A DNA stretch of 64,000 nt from Pectinophora gossypiella. Lineage: Eukaryota; Arthropoda; Insecta; Lepidoptera; Gelechiidae. The position numbers were made by a program, and so were the translations under genes. The stretch spans positions 8,246,001 to 8,310,000 of the forward strand of contig NC_065408.1 in assembly GCF_024362695.1 (NCBI RefSeq), read 5' to 3'. Numbering within the stretch: position 1 is the stretch's first letter; each line of letters opens with the position of its first letter. Under the pieces are notes generated by a model, which saw only the letters and a list, made by a program, of their open reading frames with translations, had not been told where the DNA came from and made no database searches. Of this stretch, positions 26,301 to 36,539 are shown in pieces.

Positions 26301-26671
26301 ACTAAGGCATTTAAGTAGGACAATCTGCGGTTGTCAGAGCTATTTCTTGGTGTGCATCGGAGCCCTGTCCTGAACTCTGAGGGCCCACTCTTGCTCGTCG
26401 GTGAGATTTCATTCTGGACTGGCTTTTTTACATATAAGCCCTGTATAATGTCCACTATATTCTGCTCAGGAGTTTTATTCTTAATGTCCAACTTGAACAA
26501 ATCACCACCGTGTTTACCTGCGAAATTTATCATAAACATAGGTAACTAACACTTGTAGATATATCTCATAGATAGCAAATACACAATCATCATGATTTTT
26601 CAAGATATACCAGTAATAAAACAGTGGAACATACCTTTTTTACGGTTCAACCAATTTTCGAAGGTGGCCAT
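8370..26671 (-). CDS. rictor: Rictor, mTORC2 scaffold subunit, 24 exons, 1807 aa
   Basis: Rictor is the defining scaffold of TOR complex 2, which phosphorylates AKT-type kinases. Exons in transcript order: 26671-26635, 26517-26238, 24285-24154, 23606-23380, 22726-22504, 21255-21102, 20649-20545, 20305-20180, 20091-19423, 18996-18808, 18109-17901, 17419-17032, 16896-16673, 16217-16010, 15477-15213, 14903-14372, 14295-14177, 13723-13633, 13268-13125, 12511-12350, 11994-11849, 11554-11111, 10732-10617, 8603-8370. All junctions are GT-AG and phases close over 5424 nt. Landmarks shared with animal Rictor: ERTQALRVVRRVI, DSWRLNEGFVAAEGTAILP, ISVRATVLLGQLLH, LKASLWAVGN, VRHTRHDQFPIIPDE, TGYATLK, YIGICLPRDL and the C-terminal CARRFLHELF. 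H1666-x4-C1671-x2-C1674 matches three ligands of the human zinc site. The middle (about 1140-1690) is Ser/Thr-rich and low-complexity. Exon 16217-16010 is extremely GC-rich, encoding an Ala/Arg/Gly/Pro linker. The gene is divergent from zinc-finger gene 1 (877 bases between ATGs). Confidence 0.95.
9166..10605. mobile_element. non-autonomous Mutator-like (MULE) DNA transposon, 1440 bp, with 9-bp TSD
   Basis: The ends are long terminal inverted repeats of about 455 bases (9166-9622 and 10150-10605) beginning GTGTGCGTCAAGCTAGCGGC. The element is flanked by identical 9-base copies of CTGTTGCTC (9157-9165 and 10606-10614). Long TIRs with a 9-bp duplication are typical of the MuDR/Mutator group. 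The ~530-base interior has no transposase-like frame, so it must be mobilised in trans. It sits in the last intron of rictor, directly against the splice donor of exon 10732-10617. The TIRs share the recurrent word CAAGCTAGC or its complement and many AGTACTATTTT motifs. A single-TIR relative is at 32394-32852. Confidence 0.85.
12795..12930. repeat. degenerate MITE copy (GAGAGCGAGA family)
   Basis: The segment carries the family's half-palindrome around CTGTGATTGTTACGTCCC and TTCCGTGGAAACT. Related copies lie at about 18195-18315, 19040-19205 and 31505-31670. It is in a rictor intron. Boundaries are approximate. Confidence 0.35.
18195..18315. repeat. MITE copy (GAGAGCGAGA family) in a rictor intron
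   Basis: Two arms, AGAGACGAGCGGAGAGATAG and CTCGCTCTCCCGTACGCTGT, form an imperfect inverted repeat around a short centre. Family members recur near 12800, 19040 and 31505. Confidence 0.4.
18331..18724. mobile_element. palindromic MITE split by a nested insertion
   Basis: The left arm (18331-18423, starting GGGGTTAAAAAGGCC) and the right arm (18695-18724, ATTGCTTCGATGTGGCC) together rebuild the ~158-bp hairpin MITE seen intact at 44077-44235 and 61327-61485. The gap is occupied by a second repeat (18424-18694). Confidence 0.65.
18424..18694. mobile_element. 271-bp repeat nested in a MITE, with AAT target duplication
   Basis: The segment begins AGGGTAGTTTCC and ends CGTACACGACCC. AAT is present on both sides (18421-18423 and 18695-18697) where the intact MITE has one copy, so this looks like a transposition with a 3-bp duplication. 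A related copy without the MITE lies at about 39008-39285 (shared TCAAATCAGTTACTTTTTAC and GTGCACGACCC end). Confidence 0.6.
18731..18762 (-). repeat. stray ~30-bp copy of a rictor exon segment
   Basis: About 30 bases of intron closely match the part of the neighbouring exon at 18884-18915 that encodes SSNKYSHTDL, with roughly three mismatches. It lies 46 bases downstream of that exon's donor in transcript direction and has no splice sites of its own. Confidence 0.5.
19040..19205. repeat. MITE copy (GAGAGCGAGA family) in a rictor intron
   Basis: The arms GAGTTTCCACCAGAAGGGAG and its imperfect complement near CTCCTCTCCTTTCCGG flank a segment with CGCTCTCTCACACCTTGTGA. It is of the same family as 18195-18315 and 31505-31670. 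Boundaries are approximate. Confidence 0.4.
21312..21497. mobile_element. 186-bp MITE with ~30-bp terminal inverted repeats
   Basis: The left end AGGCCAGACGCGCACTACGA is mirrored by TCGTAGTGCGCGCCTGGCCT on the right, with the inner arms (GTTTTTCGCCGC) also complementary. TA occurs next to each end, compatible with a TA target. It lies just upstream (transcript sense) of rictor exon 21255-21102. Confidence 0.7.
21600..21830 (-). repeat. SINE tail fragments in a rictor intron
   Basis: Words such as TTGATGAGGTTGGTATTCCA and CCTCACAACCCACACGAT are the complement of the distal part of the SINEs at 60800 and 62835. The segment contains two partial, overlapping copies. A similar fragment is at 46955-47040. 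Confidence 0.5.
24391..24412 (+). repeat. (ACTG)n microsatellite
   Basis: About five tandem ACTG/GACT units run at the start of the repeat block in rictor intron 2. Confidence 0.7.
24480..25640 (+). repeat. ~254-bp tandem repeat, five units, in rictor intron 2
   Basis: The anchor CTGCTCCGCATCAGGGAGAC recurs at 24517, 24770, 25024, 25279 and 25506 (spacings 253, 254, 255 and 227). Each unit also holds TCTTGGTCAAATT, an AAAATGGCGG box and a GATGGCCGCCATAC palindrome. The last unit is shortened and runs into CGAGCAGCTTGCTGCGAGCG. It is most likely the internal array of a transposon; there is no coding content. Confidence 0.85.
25720..26060 (+). mobile_element. 5'-truncated non-LTR retrotransposon (RTE-like ORF2 C-terminus)
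   Basis: The open frame encodes KLKWKWAGHTVRGRDK, RKRGRPLRRWVDEIK and DREKWKELGEAFAC. This is the arrangement found at the C-terminal end of the reverse-transcriptase protein of RTE/craniiata-type LINEs (L-W-GH, GRP-RW-D, DR--W---GEAF). Only the last ~110 residues remain. It lies antisense to rictor in intron 2 and ends in an A-rich tail. Confidence 0.75.
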
Positions 26672-27547
26672 TATGATAACATTTTGTATCGATACAAATT
26701 AATGGACGTGAAAGTAAATAATTGTTATATTGAATACATCAAAGCTTTCCTGTAAATTAGTAATAGACACGCACCAAAAATAAATTTAATAAAACCCTGT
26801 TTTCCTGCTACGCATATTTGACAGATCGTGCGTGCTTTTGCTTTTGTACAGTCGCCCAAATCGCATATCGCCTACACTACACGCACAATTTCGGTGAAAT
26901 AATGCTGTGGTATATTAATTTTCGGTGCTATTCTAAACTCTATCTGAGTGACATAAAGACCACTAGTAAACAAATCGGCGATGAGGTTATACCAGTGTTG
27001 CTATTTCTAATTGTATATAAGCAGAAATAAAATTGTCTATGACCCATGCTATGCTCAATAGACAATTTTAGCAACTCGAAGGAATGTGATTGTCAAATCA
27101 ATAAAAAACGAATCGATTAAATCGACATATAGGCCAACTTCCGGCTGAAAAAAATAAAAGAAAAATACTGTTTTCTCTATTTTTATTTCTTTACGATATT
27201 ATTGACCAAATTTTTAACTAGTAGGTGTTATTAAATTATTTATAAACTCTTTTGCCATTGCCTTTTCACTTAAATGCAGACGAGAAACAGTAATCAATAA
27301 CATAAGTTCGATTATTTCACGCATCACACTCAACTCTATGATAGTGAAGTGATTTGTGGATTGGATTGGTTGAATGCTAGCGAAGCAAGCCAAGCAAAGC
27401 AAAATGGTGGAATCCGTGGAATAGTTTCAAGAAAGAAGCCATAAATCGACAAAGCAATCCCTATACTGGACAACACTTTACATTATTCGATAGTTACGGA
27501 TTTGGTTCATCACTTTTTGTTTTGATTTTATTATTTACGGGGCAAAA

Positions 27548-30500
27548 ATGTCGGAGTCAAGCGATGCAATTGATATGAAATCGTGTCGAATATGTTTGTC
27601 GACCAAGAAACCACTTTGCCCGCTTTTTAGATACAAGCTTTCGGGTAATTATGCCGAAATGCTCACAGCGATAGCTGATGTTAAGGTAATTTACTAATTT
27701 TTCAACTTGTAAACCTCTATTGTACTTTCGGAAGAAAACTTGCCTTTGCTTATTATTGTAACCACAAGGCTTCACCTAAAGCTGTAGTTTCGTGGTTCTC
27801 TAACCCAAGTATATTATTCATTCAAAATATTTTTTATATCACTGATAGAAACACTTCGGCGTTTTCGCTCGTGTCAATTTTACATCTCTTTCTATAATTA
27901 CTTAAATTAACATGAACACTTTTTGTTGATAACAGGTTGCATCCAACGATGGGCTTCCAGATAGAATATGCCATAAGTGTTGTACTGCCTTGGAAAAGGC
28001 ATACCTTCTTAAAACTGTGGCTGAAAGGTAAGTACTTACTACTAATAAAATAACTCTTTTGCAGGGTTGAAATTATTACATTTTTATAATTCACTCTTAA
28101 TATAATCTACATTTTATTATAACTTATCTGTATTACACAGGACGGATAAGAAACTTCGAAAAATAATGGTAAAAATGAATCAAAATGTTCAGACTAAGAA
28201 AATAGCTTTCGACTCTTTTACTGATATAAAGAGTGAGATTGGCCCACTAGCAGTAAAATCTGAACCAAAATGGGAGTTGGAAATTGATACAGCAGGCAAT
28301 GTGAAACCAGTAGAGACCATGGAAGGAAAGGACATAGTCATAGCCAACACAGTTATAAGAAAAGTAGAAGGTGGTGAAGATAATAAGGATTTGGAATCGA
28401 AAAATGATATTTTTTCAGATAAAGTAGATCTGACTTGGCAAAAAAAGAAGGAAGGCAGTGATTATGATGTGAGTGTTTGATTTAAATCTCAGAACAGAAA
28501 TAAATGATTTCCTTATTCCTACACAAGGCCAACAAAGCCCAGAACGGGCCTTTTGTGCCTTGCTTTAAACAATTTATTTGATAATACTTTTTTAATTTCA
28601 GACTGAATACTTAGATGATGATTTCTTCCAAGAAGATGATGACGATGATTATGTCCCTCCAGAAAAGAAAACTAAGTTTAAAAAACCAAAATTGTCAGAT
28701 ATCAAAGTGTTTAAAGGAAAGAAAACTGTTGTAAGGAGTGTCAAAGTTCTTACACAAGTCAAATCTGAGGATGGTAAAAGCAAAGAAAAAGGCGAAGGCA
28801 AATCCAAGGCTACGACAATAACTTGCTGTATGTATAATTTTCTTACATCAAAATTGCATAGGATTTTGTTAGTTGTAATTCCTCTATAGTGCATACTTAC
28901 TTTTGTTTACGAAATATTAATTACACTTTAGTAATTTTTTACATTGTATGTTTGACTTTTAGATCCAATTATGAAGAATGGGTCACGAGGTCCACCAATC
29001 CTTCTAAAGAGGCCAAAAGATGCCACAGTACTTAAGGTGCATCCTAGTTACAAAACAAAATCGTCATCAGGGGAGACTAAAGTTCTTAGCAGAGAAAAAA
29101 CAGTTCGCGTGGTGAGGAGTGCTAAGCCTGTAGTGAAACAGAGAGAAAAGCTTGTCTGCCCTATATGTGGCATACTCACTTTCACTCTGGGTAACCACAT
29201 ATCGACCCACCAAGGTAAATTTTGAACAGTTACACTATTTAGTCTTGATTTGTAAAATTCTTGATGTTCTAGTTCTAGCAAATTCTTACCTACCTTTCTA
29301 AACAAAATTAATATACGAATTATAAAAAAAAAACTTCAATGCCTGGAAGATGGATCTCCCATGCTATTTATTCATTTTCACTTTACAAATTAAAAGAATT
29401 TTTATTTTTTTTTCAAAATTCAACTAGCAATTTATTGATCAGCCCTCGTGGCGCGAATTATATCGAGGGCTCCGACCAATAGCCCTTCAACGCCTATCTA
29501 CATAGATATCATTCGCTGCGTTTATTGTTTATTCGAAGCCCTCGATATAATTCATGCCGCGCGCGACGCGGTCCAGACTGATGACAGTTATAATCTAATA
29601 AATTGTTTCAATAAAACAGAGAAGAAGAAGTTCAACTGCTCGGAATGTGCGCGCTCGTTTGCACAGAAGGGCAACTTGCTGGCACACATGAAGCAACATA
29701 CGGGCATCAAGGACTACATCTGCGATATATGCGGCGCAGGATTCTACAGTCAGAAGTCTCTAGTCAGGTAATACAACAAGCAAGCTATTGTCATGTTATT
29801 TATAAAGTGTGGTCCTAAGCTTGGTGGCCAATGTAGATAATAGAAAGCGCAAAATGTAAATCACTGGTAGGCTAAGATCCAATTTAGTTTTTTTTTTTAA
29901 TATAAGTAGGGTGTCATTTTCGAGACCCGGGAATTCTCGGAATGCACGATATGGGAACTTATATTATAAGTCATCATAAGTTACCTTAATGATATAGATG
30001 TAGACATAAATTATCAACATACATGAATTAAATAAAGCTTTTGAAAAATTTTCTTAATCCATTTTATATTTACCTTTACTTTCACTTTATTTCAGACACA
30101 ATCTGATACACAAGGGAGAAAGACCTTTCGCATGCAACTTGTGCCCGAAAAAGTTCATTGCTGTAAGTATTTACCTTTATTTATGTAACTGCAATATTTA
30201 AATTTTACATGAAAAACTTACATTTACTATATCAATCGATTAAAATTAATTACTTTCTAATCAAAGAAACCATAAATTATTAAATAACTTGCTCTAGAGC
30301 ACGAAAAATTCAAAAGGAGCCTGTACAGTTTGCTAGGGGGTAGAAAAATAAGTGGACATTGTATTTCAGCGATGCGATCTGAACCGCCACCTGCGCATAC
30401 ACTCGGGGTACAAACCGTTCAAGTGTGGGACTTGCGCGATGTCGTTCAACGCGAAGCACCAGTTGCAAAACCACGAGCGAATGCACACCGGGGAGCGGCC

Positions 30501-32119
30501 GTACACTTGCCAGGTGCGTGACGTCATTATTTACGTTGCAGGCGCAGTCCCTGCGACGGCACATGCGGATCCACACGGGTGACAAGCGGTTCGTCTGCCA
30601 CATCTGCAACAAGAGTTTCACGCAGAGCCACCACCTCCGCAACCACATGCTCGTTCACACTGGCGACAAGCCCTTCCTCTGTCAGGTCCGTATTTTTATG
30701 CTTGGTGATGACTTGGAGCGACGATTACATAAGAAGGTACAAGTTTGTTTATTTATTCTTTATTAGTGTCGATTTGGGCAACGACCATCTCTAAAAGAGA
30801 TCTCTTCTAGCCCGCGTATGGTGTAAGTAGTGACTTCACGTGGAAGGTGCGTTTAAGTAAGGTAATTAAGATTGTAAATTAAAGAAAGAAGCATTTTTAC
30901 AAGATTTGCTGTTTACCTATTGTCATTAAATGAGAAACCACATGCAGAATATAATATCGAAAAAGACATTTCACAGCTATTTCTTCCGGCCATGTAGTTA
31001 ATGCCATTTGCGCCTAATCTACAAGAAGTCACGTCAAAAAAAAAGCAATTTAAGCAGAATGCGCTATAAACAAAGCTACTCTTGGATATTATTCTAGTTT
31101 TTTATTATACGTAAGAGGTGTGGGTACTTAGTTGATCTTGCGATAGATGTACCTCTGATTACCCTAATTGGGATATGGTCGAGAGCTTATGTTGTCTAAT
31201 ACAATGCCTGTACCACGAGGACTTGCAGCAACTACGCCCTGTTCAACAGGTATTGTATTGTTTATTGTAGTGTTTAAACGTCGCATATTCACTGTCAAGT
31301 TGTTCCTGCTATCTTCCAGTCATCGTGTCCTTGTGAGTATTATATTCTAAAATTATTTGTTTCTAATAACTAACTCTATGGCTCGATATGGGTGGTAAGT
31401 ATTGCAAAGTTCACTTACTATACTAAAGTTTTGCCGATCGATTTACACCAAAGCCGCTGCGCCTGATTCCCTCAGCACAGTTTTCAAAGCACAGAAGAAT
31501 TGCACACCTTGTTTTAGGTTGAGATGAACTGGAGAGAAAAGATGTGCCGAAATCCCCCAATCACCGCAAAGGAGAGAGCGAAAGAGCATCTTCTTTCTCG
31601 CTCTCTCGCACATTGTGATTTGTCAATTTCGCACGTCTCTTCTCTCCGCTTTAGTAGAAACTCACCCTATGTCTATCTATCCAGACTTTCATAACGCAGA
31701 TCATAATATCATCATAAAAGTAATAATAGAGAATAATCGTCATCAAAATAGTAGCTGCAGTAGTTTTAGGCAGATAACACAACACGTGCGACAAAACATA
31801 TGAAAAGAGTATAAAAATTGTCGATTTAAAGTGCAAAGCCTAATGAATATTTTTGAGTTCTAGTTAGTAATTTACACAAAATTTACAGGTGTGCAACGTT
31901 GCGTTCAGCTACAAGGTGAACTTAAACAACCACGTGTACAAGGTTCACGGCATCAACCTCAAGTTCAAGTCCATCCACACGGTGACGGAGGACATCCTCC
32001 GGCGGGAGATGGGCATGGTGAACGAGACTCGGATGGCCATCATGCAGATAACGCCCGGCATAGGAGACGTGCCGCCGCCCGCCGCGCATGAAACTGTACA
32101 CCATTCTTCTGATTATTAA
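27548..32119 (+). CDS. ZAD C2H2 zinc-finger protein 1, with two alternative finger exons
   Basis: Exons: 27548-27685, 27936-28027, 28141-28468, 28602-28827, 28963-29214, 29620-29767, 30096-30162, then 30370-30513 or 30542-30685, then 31889-32119. The first two exons encode a ZAD domain (CRIC ... CHKC), a zinc-binding dimerisation module of insect transcription factors. An acidic and basic linker follows ([13 protein letters not shown]), then six C2H2 fingers and a C-terminal tail. Exons 8 and 9 are homologous, both 144 nt and phase 0-0, and 28 nt apart. FIA|RCDLNRH and FIA|AQSLRRH both give F-x5-L finger spacing, and both exons end CQ| to join VCNVAF. Using one of them gives 541 aa. Using both in series gives 589 aa with a broken finger. 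It is a probable sequence-specific nuclear regulator with unknown targets, and a paralogue of the gene at 37617-45403. Confidence 0.88.
30514..30541 (+). other. 28-nt spacer between mutually exclusive exons
   Basis: The spacer begins with a usable donor (GTGCGT) and ends with a usable acceptor (TTTACGTTGCAG), but 28 nt is below the size at which a spliceosome can assemble across an intron. Reading through shifts the frame and stops soon after. It therefore probably forbids joining exon 8 to exon 9. Confidence 0.7.
30983..31044 (+). repeat. retroelement 3' end with poly(A), in an intron of zinc-finger gene 1
   Basis: The sequence TCCGGCCATGTAGTTAATGC ... AAGTCACGTC followed by an A run is shared with 33872-33934 and, more distantly, 54013-54095. 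It looks like the common 3' tail of a LINE or SINE family. Confidence 0.5.
31505..31670. mobile_element. palindromic MITE (GAGAGCGAGA family)
   Basis: Left arm GGAGAGAAAAGATGTGCCGA and right arm TTCGCACGTCTCTTCTCTCC are inverted copies, with inner arms AGAGAGCGAAAGAGC and TTCTCGCTCTCTCG. It is the best preserved member of the family and lies in the last intron of zinc-finger gene 1. Confidence 0.55.
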
Positions 32120-32393
32120 TTATAACTACCCATTTACCATCGGACATAATACCTATACGTTATAGCATGGTGCGTAGGCTAGCTTTCAGAACAGGGATGT
32201 TGCTGATGTTTTAAACATCCGCGAATGCAAATGTAGATGCTGAATTTTAACGTTCACATCAGTGGACGCGGATCTTAACATGTAATAAAGAAAATCTACA
32301 TAACCTCGTTTTTCACAATACAGAAACAATGGGGTTTGGATTTTAAATGACATAATTCAGTATTTGAAAAGGTTGGAACGCCAGATTAGCAGT

Positions 32394-32852
32394 CATACAT
32401 ATTTCTAGAAAGAGAATCGGTTCAAAATTATGATGGTAGGAAGTACTATTTCATACGAGTTTATTGAAATTAGTTACATACTGAAGTATGCAAGCGTTCC
32501 CTAGATAATAGGTATTTTCAAAACGTCAAGCCAGCGGGATCAAAGAACTGCCTTTATAACTTTGGAACCGTTGAAGTACTCATTTCGGTATTTTGCAGGG
32601 GGTAAGTACTATTTCGGTACTATTTTTTGGCGTTTAAATCAAAGCGAAAGACCTTGTCGTTAACTCTCGCCAAATTTCGCTCACCGTCAAGCTAGCAAGT
32701 GCAATAAAACATGGCTATAAATCCAGAACCGTGAAGGTACTAATTTTTTTACAACAGGTACTATTTTTTTCAATAAGAGTACTATTTTTTGGTATGGTCA
32801 AATTATTTTTTCGTGCCCATTTTTTTTTTGAGGCCGCTAGCTTGACGCACAC
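32394..32852. mobile_element. solo long TIR of the MULE-like element
   Basis: The segment is nearly identical in order to 10144-10605, from TTTCTAGAAAGAGAATCGG to the terminal GCTAGCTTGACGCACAC. Neither the interior nor the other TIR is present. It lies 270 bases after the stop of zinc-finger gene 1. Confidence 0.8.
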
Positions 32853-34714
32853 CAAATGGTATAACATGCTGATCCGATCCCAAGTCTCATACTATTGAAT
32901 GAGAAGTCAATGAACCTTGGCCAGTGTTTTGCAAATGTTAAGCACCATGAAATTTAGGGCCTCTATCGGACTAGTGTAATAGTTGATATACCGTAATAAC
33001 ACGGCCCTAAACACCGTGTTTGCATACATTCTTTAATGTATTCCTAAAAATGTAGTGAAAAGTCTTAAGTATCATTTCTACTTCATGTGGTATATTAGAG
33101 AAACACGCGTGCTCTCTTCATTATTGACTAACAGAAATACGTTGTAAGATCATTGCTGATCCCAGTGACGTGACATTGTACGGTCGCAAGCATCAATATG
33201 CATACACTTTGGTACCATGTCACATGATGTTTTTTGACAAATTGCACTGTAAGTCTCACTAAATGTCAAATATGTTAGTGTGACAGTCCTAAAGTGGGTA
33301 CATTATGCTCATGACTACATTGCATTTCATTTTTCTTATTATTTCGTGGTAATGATGCGATAAGCACGGTTACTTAGCATATATGCAAACCAACTCTGTC
33401 TTGCTATAGTGAAAAGGCAGTGGGGTGATGTACTTTACATTTGATATATGTAGTACAATCAAGCTTCGTCCCCACTAGACAGATATTTTCTCTTCAACTA
33501 TATAGCAAAGTCGCGAGATTAGACGTCATGCGAAGCCTAGTAACGTCCCGCATTTTGTACGGGGACTCATGCCGATTCAATGTAGCTGCGTCTCTTTCGT
33601 GCGAATATGCACTCGTATCTATCCTTCTCCGACTGAAATCCCGTCCTGGATACTGTCATACTTTATTTTTTTTGTTGGATATTTACAGTAACTTTTGTTC
33701 TGATCTATTTTCACCTACTTTTGTAGGATCGATTGGTAGGCCCCATGCCAGAACATTGCTTATGCCTCTAGGCAGGAGGGTGGTATTTGAATGGAGTTGG
33801 TTATCAGTACCACTACGTACTTATCGATATTGATTTTTTTACCGGGTGAGAGCCTTCAGCGCTCCCCATTTGTCCGGCCAAGTAGTTAATGCCATCTGCG
33901 GCAAATCTACAATAAGTCACGTCAAAAAAAAAAAGATATTGATTTGAATACGTGTAGACCAGATAGGAAATTATGCACAGCACAATTTATTTGTTTTGTG
34001 TTGTTATTTGTTGACTGTATACCTTTTGCGCCAAGTTAAATATTTTAAGTTTTGTACACTTTGGTATTTTTTATTTTAAAAGTACCTACATAGAACTATA
34101 AAAACATTAGGCCACATTTTTTTGTTTCTTTTGTTGATTGACGCATGCATGTATTTTGTGAGTGAGTAAAAAGTGAGAACAGGAAATTCTTATAATTAAG
34201 TTGATTGTACATAGCATTTCTGTAGATTAAAGTTACTCTTATGTACATATATACAAGCCTTTAATTTTAAATGAAATTAATTAATTTTCAGGTTGTTTGT
34301 GAATACGAAATATTTACTTGTTCAGAAAAGTAGTATTATTTCTAGCGACTTATAGGTATAAACTGCCGAAGTAGGTAAAAGGGTTAGTTACATCCTAATC
34401 AATATTTCCGAAGGGAAAAATTACTACAGACTGTCAGGGCGAAGTACACACTGTAGGTACCCACTTGGCTAAGTTTTTTTTGTACCGCTGGGCAAAGACA
34501 TTTTACCGCGTTAATAGGATTGAAAAAAAAAACAAGTACGATAACATCACAGTTATTAATTTTAAGTAAATATCTTACAATCCAATCGTGAATGTGTGTC
34601 GCCTAAACATTAACATTAGTAATTATTAACTCGTACAATACAAGAATCATTCATTACAGTAATTTTGAACTGTTTTCAGTTCTATGATCTATCTTAATAA
34701 TATACAATTAATCG
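32853..34714. other. repeat-rich spacer between zinc-finger gene 1 and PTTH
   Basis: No coding exon is supported. A ~150-base repeat at 33176-33320 (CACTTTGGTACCATGTCACA) recurs at about 38290-38440 on the other side of PTTH. A retroelement 3' tail is at 33872-33934. The open frame at 33441-33833 looks like transposon or chance sequence. Confidence 0.45.
33872..33934 (+). repeat. retroelement 3' end with poly(A)
   Basis: TCCGGCCAAGTAGTTAATGC through AATAAGTCACGTC and an 11-base A run match 30983-31044. Upstream sequence (TATGCCTCTAGGCAGGAGGG) may belong to the same element. Confidence 0.5.
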
Positions 34715-36392
34715 TTAGTTTTCATCGTTTTTTTTAGCGCAGACACATGAGGTTGTGACATTCATCTTGTGAGCGACCCATCTGTGGTGGAAGTCGCTCG
34801 GTAACGCCACTGTCGACTCCTCTTTACGGAGCAAACTTCTTTTTAGCTTGAGGACTGTGATCTGAAATTCATAATGGAAATACATAAAAGTTGGCATATA
34901 TTTTATATTATAAACGAAGAAACGCTTTTGATAATGGAGAAAATATTTTTAAGTAAATCTTGTGTCGCATGATGTTGACACTATGTATACATACACTGGC
35001 TGGTGTACATAGTGATGATGAGGATGGTAAAAGAATACGTCGGTTTCAAGTCCGACCACGGTTTATTTTGATTAAAAGTTCGGAATATTCAACACGTAAT
35101 GGACGCGCGACATAGAACAACATGGACCTCCGTCCGGTCGTAGAAGAAGCACAATGTTGCTATTTCATAAAATTATATTTGATTAAATTGTTGCCAATAA
35201 CTTTTGTAGGCGACGTATATTTTTGATGTATACGCCCTGCGATGAGAACAGCGTGAAGAAATGGTACATGAACACAATTTGATTATACTTACAGAATAAT
35301 AATTTGGTTTACAGTGATAAGGAGGAGGGCACGACCCTTCCAAGCATTTCCGGTTTTCTACCCTCGTTGGGTAGTAATTATCACCAAGGTTTATCACATC
35401 TCTCTGAAACATAAATTCTTGTCTTTACACTTAGTTGTAAAAATGAATGCGATGTATACTCGATAAGTATTCAACAAAGCAATATACTTGCCTCAGATTC
35501 GCAGTTGCATGGTGGATCTGGTGTTCCATACTGTAACAAAAAAATAGTTACATTCCACGGAAAAATGTAGGTAATAAGATTGTTCGCTAAAGAGCGACTT
35601 TGCAGAAGGGCAAATTCTATCCCCATGGGCAGTAAAATACCTAACTCACATTTTTCTTCTTAATATTCCCTCTTTTCCGCGTCGTGGTTTCAACGGAGTT
35701 ATCTAAGAATATTATGTCGTTGCGGATCATGTTAGCGTAGTCCACAATCTGAGCGGTCAATTCCTCGGGATTTGTTTCTGGTTCGAAAGCTTCTGCCACT
35801 GGCGCGGGGACCAAGTTGTCCAGATTAGCTGAAATGTCGTCGTCGAGCGCTTGCACCACATAGTTTTGTCTCGTACGCGTTCTTGTCCTTTGGTTTTCAA
35901 TCATGAACTCATCCACATTGGGTGTGATCCTTATAGCCAATGTCCGAGGTACAATTTGTATTGCAAATAAGTAGCTGCAGCATGCCAGTATTACTATGAA
36001 CGTTCTCGTGATCTGCAATTTCAGAGGGACTTAATTTAAATCAGCATGTTAACTTCGAGACATTCTTCGTTACAAGGTGTTATTCGCCGAGAAGAACACG
36101 CTCGTGGGATTAAGAAAAAAGAAAAACACTAAATTAACTAGGTGTATGATTTATATTTTAAAGAACATTATTTTAAATACTTTTTGTTGCAAAGATCACC
36201 CAGTTGGTAATCGGTTGCATAATTTGTATATAAAAAGGACTGACCCAAAACGATGCAGTAGAAAACTCGCGTAAAGAAATGTTATTTGGTTTAAGTACCT
36301 ATAACATTTATTATTATTACACGTGGCACACCTTAATAATTATTTTAAATTCTAATTACAATAAAACCTTATACTAACTATACACTTACCAT
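34715..36392 (-). CDS. Ptth: prothoracicotropic hormone (PTTH) precursor, 5 exons, 220 aa
   Basis: PTTH is the brain neurohormone that acts through Torso on the prothoracic gland to trigger ecdysone synthesis. Exons: 36392-36390 (ATG only), 36012-35650, 35530-35492, 35403-35293, 34861-34715. A signal peptide starts ITRTFIVILACC. The propeptide carries IVDYANMIRNDIIFLDNSVE, as in known lepidopteran PTTH. Processing at R-K-R (113-115) releases a 105-aa hormone starting GNIKKKN. PDPPCNC opens the cystine-knot region and all seven cysteines are present (130, 132, 155, 160, 166, 211, 213). N206-V-T is a glycosylation site. Intron 3 uses a GC-AG pair (GAG|GCAAGT); the others are GT-AG. The exon structure and length fit Bombyx PTTH (224 aa). 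The hormone likely acts as a disulfide-linked dimer, as in Bombyx. Confidence 0.96.
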
Positions 36393-36450
36393 GGTGCTGT
36401 CCCTATGGGATCCTCTAGTCAACTATTCATGGATATCAGTTTTCTTGTCC

Positions 36451-36457
36451 TTATATA
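36451..36457 (-). promoter_or_regulatory. TATA box of the PTTH gene
   Basis: Minus-strand TATATAA lies 59-65 bases upstream of the ATG, implying a 5' UTR of about 30 bases. No other strong core element was seen. Confidence 0.55.
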
Positions 36458-36539
36458 CCGGGAATTGATTGACGGGTTAGAGAATAGATCCATTAGTCTT
36501 GTAATATTTTCTTTAAAGGTAATGTGGGATGGGGCATTG

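Noticed and set aside
30514..30541. A real 28-nt intron joining exons 8 and 9 of zinc-finger gene 1
   Set aside because: It is far below workable intron size, and the joined product would contain a defective finger; mutually exclusive use explains phases, lengths and the paralogue's structure better.
33441..33833. 130-aa open frame between zinc-finger gene 1 and PTTH
   Set aside because: There is no domain resemblance and no splice context, and the 3' end runs into a retroelement tail.
34715..34897. Stand-alone 60-aa open frame starting MPTFMYFHYEF
   Set aside because: The part before the acceptor at 34862 is intron; the rest is the last PTTH exon.
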